From NCBI GenBank assembly GCA_022652545.1, contig JALCRM010000001.1, forward strand, positions 372,001 to 436,000: a stretch of 64,000 bases of DNA. The letters are read 5' to 3'. Each line of letters opens with the position of its first letter. The stretch's first letter is position 1. Both the position numbers and the translations under genes were made by a program. Below the pieces are notes generated by a model, which saw nothing but the letters and a program-made list of their open reading frames with translations, made no database searches and had not been told where the DNA came from. Shown one piece after another: positions 61,402 through 64,000 of this stretch. Source of the stretch: Lachnospiraceae bacterium. Its GTDB lineage: Bacteria; Bacillota; Clostridia; Lachnospirales; Lachnospiraceae.

Positions 61402-62568
61402 TCAGATGCAGATGACGGGACGCTCTTCGTCGTGGACGGCACGTAAGACGCGCAGCCCTGCGTACTTGTTTTGCGCGACTGTCTGGTAGAGGAGCGAGGC
61501 GCGGGCGTCTTCCTGCAGCATGGAGGCAAAACAGGGAGAAAGCGCCGCAGAATCGGAAGCCGGGCGCAGAACGAGCGGCACTCTGGCACTGTGTCCGACC
61601 GCCGACAGCAGCGGTTCGCTGTCCCTGCGGAAGCCCAGTACGTGCGCGTATCCGATCAGGCCTGCGGACTCGTAAGAAGCGACGGCATCCTTGCGGATGC
61701 CCAGCAGAATGTGCAGCAGGGCGCGGGAGATGCGCGTATAGGTGAACCCTTTTGTTTTGAGGAGCAGGCAGAAGGAACTCCAGTTCTCGAAACTGTCTGC
61801 GCAGCGGACGATCCTGTCTGCCAGTTCCCGGGACACATCCTCATAAGGGAGCAGGGCAGCGGCACCGCCTGCGGCGGTCAGCGAACGCAGCGTCCATATG
61901 AGGGGCAGGGAAAGGTCGTCTTCGAACAGCGGACAGGGAGCCGATTCCAAGGAGGCGCCGAGGCGCAGCCGGTCGCGCAGGAGCGTCGCGCCTTCCGCAG
62001 CTATGCGCTTCACCGCATGAGGGATCATTCCGCTGCCTGAGAGGAGCAGGGCCTTGCAGTATTCCGTACCGAGAAGATCGTTCGGGGAAGCCGGCACAGC
62101 AGGCGCTGAGACAGTCTGCAGTGCGCGGCTGCGTGCTGCGGGCCAGGACAGCCCTTCCTTCAGTGCCTCCGAAAAAGCCTGCTGATACTGCGGACTTTCG
62201 CCGGCCAGCGCACCGGCACAGGCAAGCAGGGAAGAAAGGTCCCCGCTTTCGGAACCGAAGACGAGGTCAGTCACGACGCCCAGGGAATCGAGCAGGGAGA
62301 CGGCACCGCGCGCAAACAGGTCGGCGCCTCCGCAGGCAAACGGCAGGGGCAGTTCCACGACGAGGTCGCAGCCGGCGCGCAGGACCTCTTCCGCCCGGCG
62401 GTATTTGTCGGCCACGGCGGGAATGCCGCGCTGTACAAAATCGCCGCTCATGACGGCAACGGTATACTCGGCCCCCGTGACCTGTTTTGACATTTGAAAA
62501 AGGTAGCGGTGCCCTTCGTGGAGGGGATTGCATTCGACAATGATGCCGGCGACCTTTGACTGCTCCAT
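61402..62568 (-). CDS. tmcAL: tRNA(Met) cytidine acetate ligase TmcAL
   Basis: A 388-residue member of the YlbM/DUF795 family. The N-terminal GIIVECNPLHEGHRYLF is the nucleotidyltransferase HxGH-type motif, then MSGDFVQRGIPAVADKYRRAE, LVVELPLPFACGGAD and, later, SPNDLLGTEYCKALL. It makes acetyl-AMP from acetate and ATP and acetylates C34 of elongator tRNA-Met. The ATG at 62568 has GGAGC upstream; the frame extends to 63273 but runs antisense through pta and is rejected. It converges with the secreted protein gene, stops only five bases apart, and diverges from pta. Confidence 0.92.
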   Translation of the reverse strand: MEQSKVAGIIVECNPLHEGHRYLFQMSKQVTGAEYTVAVMSGDFVQRGIPAVADKYRRAEEVLRAGCDLVVELPLPFACGGADLFARGAVSLLDSLGVVTDLVFGSESGDLSSLLACAGALAGESPQYQQAFSEALKEGLSWPAARSRALQTVSAPAVPASPNDLLGTEYCKALLLSGSGMIPHAVKRIAAEGATLLRDRLRLGASLESAPCPLFEDDLSLPLIWTLRSLTAAGGAAALLPYEDVSRELADRIVRCADSFENWSSFCLLLKTKGFTYTRISRALLHILLGIRKDAVASYESAGLIGYAHVLGFRRDSEPLLSAVGHSARVPLVLRPASDSAALSPCFASMLQEDARASLLYQTVAQNKYAGLRVLRAVHDEERPVICI

Positions 62569-62630
62569 GGAATGTGCTCCGAAAATGCGGTAAATGCAGC
62601 TGCGCCGTAAAGTTGTACGCGAAAAGAAAC

Positions 62631-62658
62631 TTGTATACAGGAAACGCGGCGCTATAAT
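62631..62658 (+). promoter_or_regulatory. Promoter of pta
   Basis: TTGTAT (62631-62636), 16-base spacer, TATAAT (62653-62658). Confidence 0.7.
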
Positions 62659-62671
62659 AAACGTGTATACA
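62632..62671. promoter_or_regulatory. Twin TGTATACA palindromes around the pta promoter
   Basis: TGTATACA at 62632-62639 (over the -35) and 62664-62671 (near the start site), 32 bases apart, about three helical turns. The pattern suggests a dimeric regulator that binds both. Confidence 0.55.
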
Positions 62672-62775
62672 TAATAGGACTTCCGTTCGGATTTTACAAT
62701 TCGTATGGCGCCTGTACGGCACCATACCGTGCGGTGGCCCCGGGGAAAATGAGACCAGAAGCGGGGGTAAAACAG

Positions 62776-63777
62776 ATGGCATTTATCGACGGTATCAAGG
62801 AAAAAGCCAAGAAGGACAGGAAGACGATCGTGCTTCCCGAAACAAATGATAAGCGTACGCTGCAGGCAGCGGCGGAGATCATCAAGGAGAAGATCGCAAA
62901 TCTGATCCTTGTCGGGGACGAAGAGAAGATCAGGGTCGGCGCGGAGTGGCTGGATCTCGATCTCCACGGAGTGAAGATCGTCAATCCGGAAACCACGCCC
63001 AAACTGGATACATATGTGAATCTGCTCTATGAATGCAGAAAGAACAAAGGTATGACGCCCGAGAAGGCCCGCGAGATCCTGCTCAGTGATCCGCTCACTT
63101 TCGGCGTCGTAATGGTAAAGAACAACGAGGCTGACGGCATGGTGGCCGGTGCCTGCCACGCCACTGCGGATACGCTGCGTCCCGCGCTGCAGATCCTGCG
63201 CACGGCGCCGGGTGTCAAGCTGGTATCCGGCTTCTTCATCCTGGATGTGCCGAATTGTGAATACGGTCATCACGGCACCTTTATCTTTGCCGATTCCGGC
63301 CTGAACCAGGATCCCACGAGCGAAGAACTTGCGGCGATCGCGGACAGCTCAGCCAGGAGCTTCCAGGATCTGGTCGATGCAAAACCGATCGTGGCCATGC
63401 TTTCTCATTCCACGAAGGGATCCGCACACCATGCGCTGGTCGACAAGGTCGTGGAGGCTGTCAAGATCGCGCATGAACAGTATCCCAATCTGCTGGTGGA
63501 CGGGGAACTGCAGGCAGATGCAGCCATCGTTCCCGAAGTGGCGCGCACCAAGGCACCGGGCAGCCCGGTCGCAGGGCATGCAAATGTACTGATCTTCCCG
63601 AACCTGGACGGCGGGAACAACGCATACAAACTGGTGCAGAGACTGGCCAAGGCGGATGCTTACGGACCCATGCTGCAGGGCATTGCGAGGCCGGTCAACG
63701 ACCTTTCGAGAGGCTGCAGCTGGCAGGATATCGTGGGTGTCGTGGCACTTACCTGCGTACAGGCCATGCAGTTTTGA
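62776..63777 (+). CDS. pta: Phosphate acetyltransferase
   Basis: A 333-residue enzyme of the short Pta type. Seen: AFIDGIKEKAKKDRKTIVLPE, NNEADGMVAGACHATADTLRPAL, GFFILDVPN, FADSGLNQDPTSEELA, MLSHSTKGSAHH, DGELQADAAIVPEVA and ANVLIFPNLDGGNNAYKL. It converts acetyl-CoA and phosphate to acetyl phosphate. ATG 62776 (MAFIDGIK) has GCGGGGG upstream; an in-frame ATG at 62734 is less likely. Unusually, no acetate kinase follows. Confidence 0.95.
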   Translation: MAFIDGIKEKAKKDRKTIVLPETNDKRTLQAAAEIIKEKIANLILVGDEEKIRVGAEWLDLDLHGVKIVNPETTPKLDTYVNLLYECRKNKGMTPEKAREILLSDPLTFGVVMVKNNEADGMVAGACHATADTLRPALQILRTAPGVKLVSGFFILDVPNCEYGHHGTFIFADSGLNQDPTSEELAAIADSSARSFQDLVDAKPIVAMLSHSTKGSAHHALVDKVVEAVKIAHEQYPNLLVDGELQADAAIVPEVARTKAPGSPVAGHANVLIFPNLDGGNNAYKLVQRLAKADAYGPMLQGIARPVNDLSRGCSWQDIVGVVALTCVQAMQF

Positions 63778-63783
63778 AATCTG

Positions 63784-63812
63784 TTGACAAACGAAGGGAG
63801 CGCCGATATAAT
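63784..63812 (+). promoter_or_regulatory. Consensus promoter of rpmF
   Basis: TTGACA (63784-63789), 17-base spacer, TATAAT (63807-63812): exact consensus at both hexamers, starting seven bases after the pta stop. Confidence 0.92.
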
Positions 63813-63920
63813 AACTCTTGCTGTGTAGTTATATGGCGTTAGCTTCAGAGAAACCAAAGCGTTCCCTTCAGGGAACAGAATCATATCCCTTTCCATGGGA
63901 ATGCCAAGGAGGTGTTACCG
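63813..63920 (+). promoter_or_regulatory. 5' leader of rpmF
   Basis: About 100 bases with a perfect short hairpin GTTCCC-ttca-GGGAAC (about 63863-63878) and a weaker CCC/GGG stem around 63895, ending in a very strong AAGGAGGTG ribosome site. It could serve ribosomal protein autoregulation, but no known leader was recognised. Confidence 0.4.
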
Positions 63921-64000
63921 ATGTCCATCTGCCCGAAGAATAAATCTTCCAGAAGCCACAGAGACCAGAGAAGAGCGAACTGGAAAATGTCTGCTCCCAC
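63921..64000 (+). CDS. rpmF: 50S ribosomal protein L32, N-terminal fragment
   Basis: The first 26 codons are inside the window: MSICPKNKSSRSHRDQRR, then ANWKMSAP. This matches the L32 N-terminus of Clostridia. The zinc-finger part lies beyond the right edge. The DUF177 (YceD) gene that usually precedes rpmF is absent. Confidence 0.95.
   Translation, partial: MSICPKNKSSRSHRDQRRANWKMSAP

Noticed and set aside
62569-63273. N-terminal extension of tmcAL by 235 residues
   Set aside because: It would be antisense to pta and across its promoter; the family start MEQSKVAGIIVECNP is at 62568.

Overview
The window reads as chromosomal core DNA of a GC-rich, strictly anaerobic, Gram-positive Clostridia member, most likely of the Lachnospiraceae. 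The support is a DAP-type MurE, a division cluster with DivIB and FtsZ but no ftsA, a PrpC-PknB-RsgA block, a class III anaerobic ribonucleotide reductase, a superoxide reductase, an Ech-type [NiFe] hydrogenase and an L32 start typical of Clostridia. Purine-rich Shine-Dalgarno sites precede nearly every gene, and GTG and TTG starts are common. No insertion sequence, prophage, CRISPR array or rRNA is visible.

Layout. 1-3265: end of pilT, then yifB and dprA (DNA uptake and processing). 3301-4980: a Mn2+-type (yybP-ykoY) riboswitch with its own promoter and terminator, in front of orphan beta and gamma subunits of a sodium-pumping decarboxylase. 5088-15374: one long transcription unit encoding the six-subunit membrane hydrogenase EchABCDEF and the maturation proteins HypF, C, D and E. 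15473-18892: hisS, converging and overlapping with a phosphopantetheinyl transferase that lies downstream of a CorC-type membrane protein. 18935-24610: fused secDF, recJ and a PfkB sugar-phosphate kinase. 24806-33452: murE, priA, def, fmt, a zinc membrane peptidase, rsmB and rlmN. 33456-40053: prpC, pknB, rsgA, ychF and lgt. 40249-51294: the division and wall cluster mraZ-rsmH-ftsL-ftsI-mraY-murD-ftsW-divIB-ftsZ. 51320-52147: tRNA-Ala(CGC) and an unrecognised membrane protein. 52214-55166: nrdDG under a tandem NrdR operator. 55264-56793: superoxide reductase and an EamA transporter. 56855-61396: a MacAB-like ABC export operon ending in a secreted protein. 61402-64000: tmcAL diverging from pta, then the start of rpmF.

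The genes together describe fermentative energy conservation (Ech couples ferredoxin oxidation to H2 and an ion gradient; the decarboxylase beta/gamma pair could use or make a Na+ gradient; Pta makes acetyl phosphate), oxygen-independent dNTP synthesis with superoxide defence, and growth and division under PASTA-kinase control.

The most original signals are regulatory. First, a family of related intercistronic leader elements made of one or two covarying hairpins ending just before the Shine-Dalgarno site recurs in front of at least seven functionally unrelated genes. Second, a manganese riboswitch sits in front of decarboxylase pump subunits. Third, a promoter and terminator pair sits immediately before the ftsI start inside the division cluster. 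Fourth, candidate operators lie at nrdDG, mraZ, pta/tmcAL and the superoxide reductase gene. All calls come from reading the sequence only; no database search was run.
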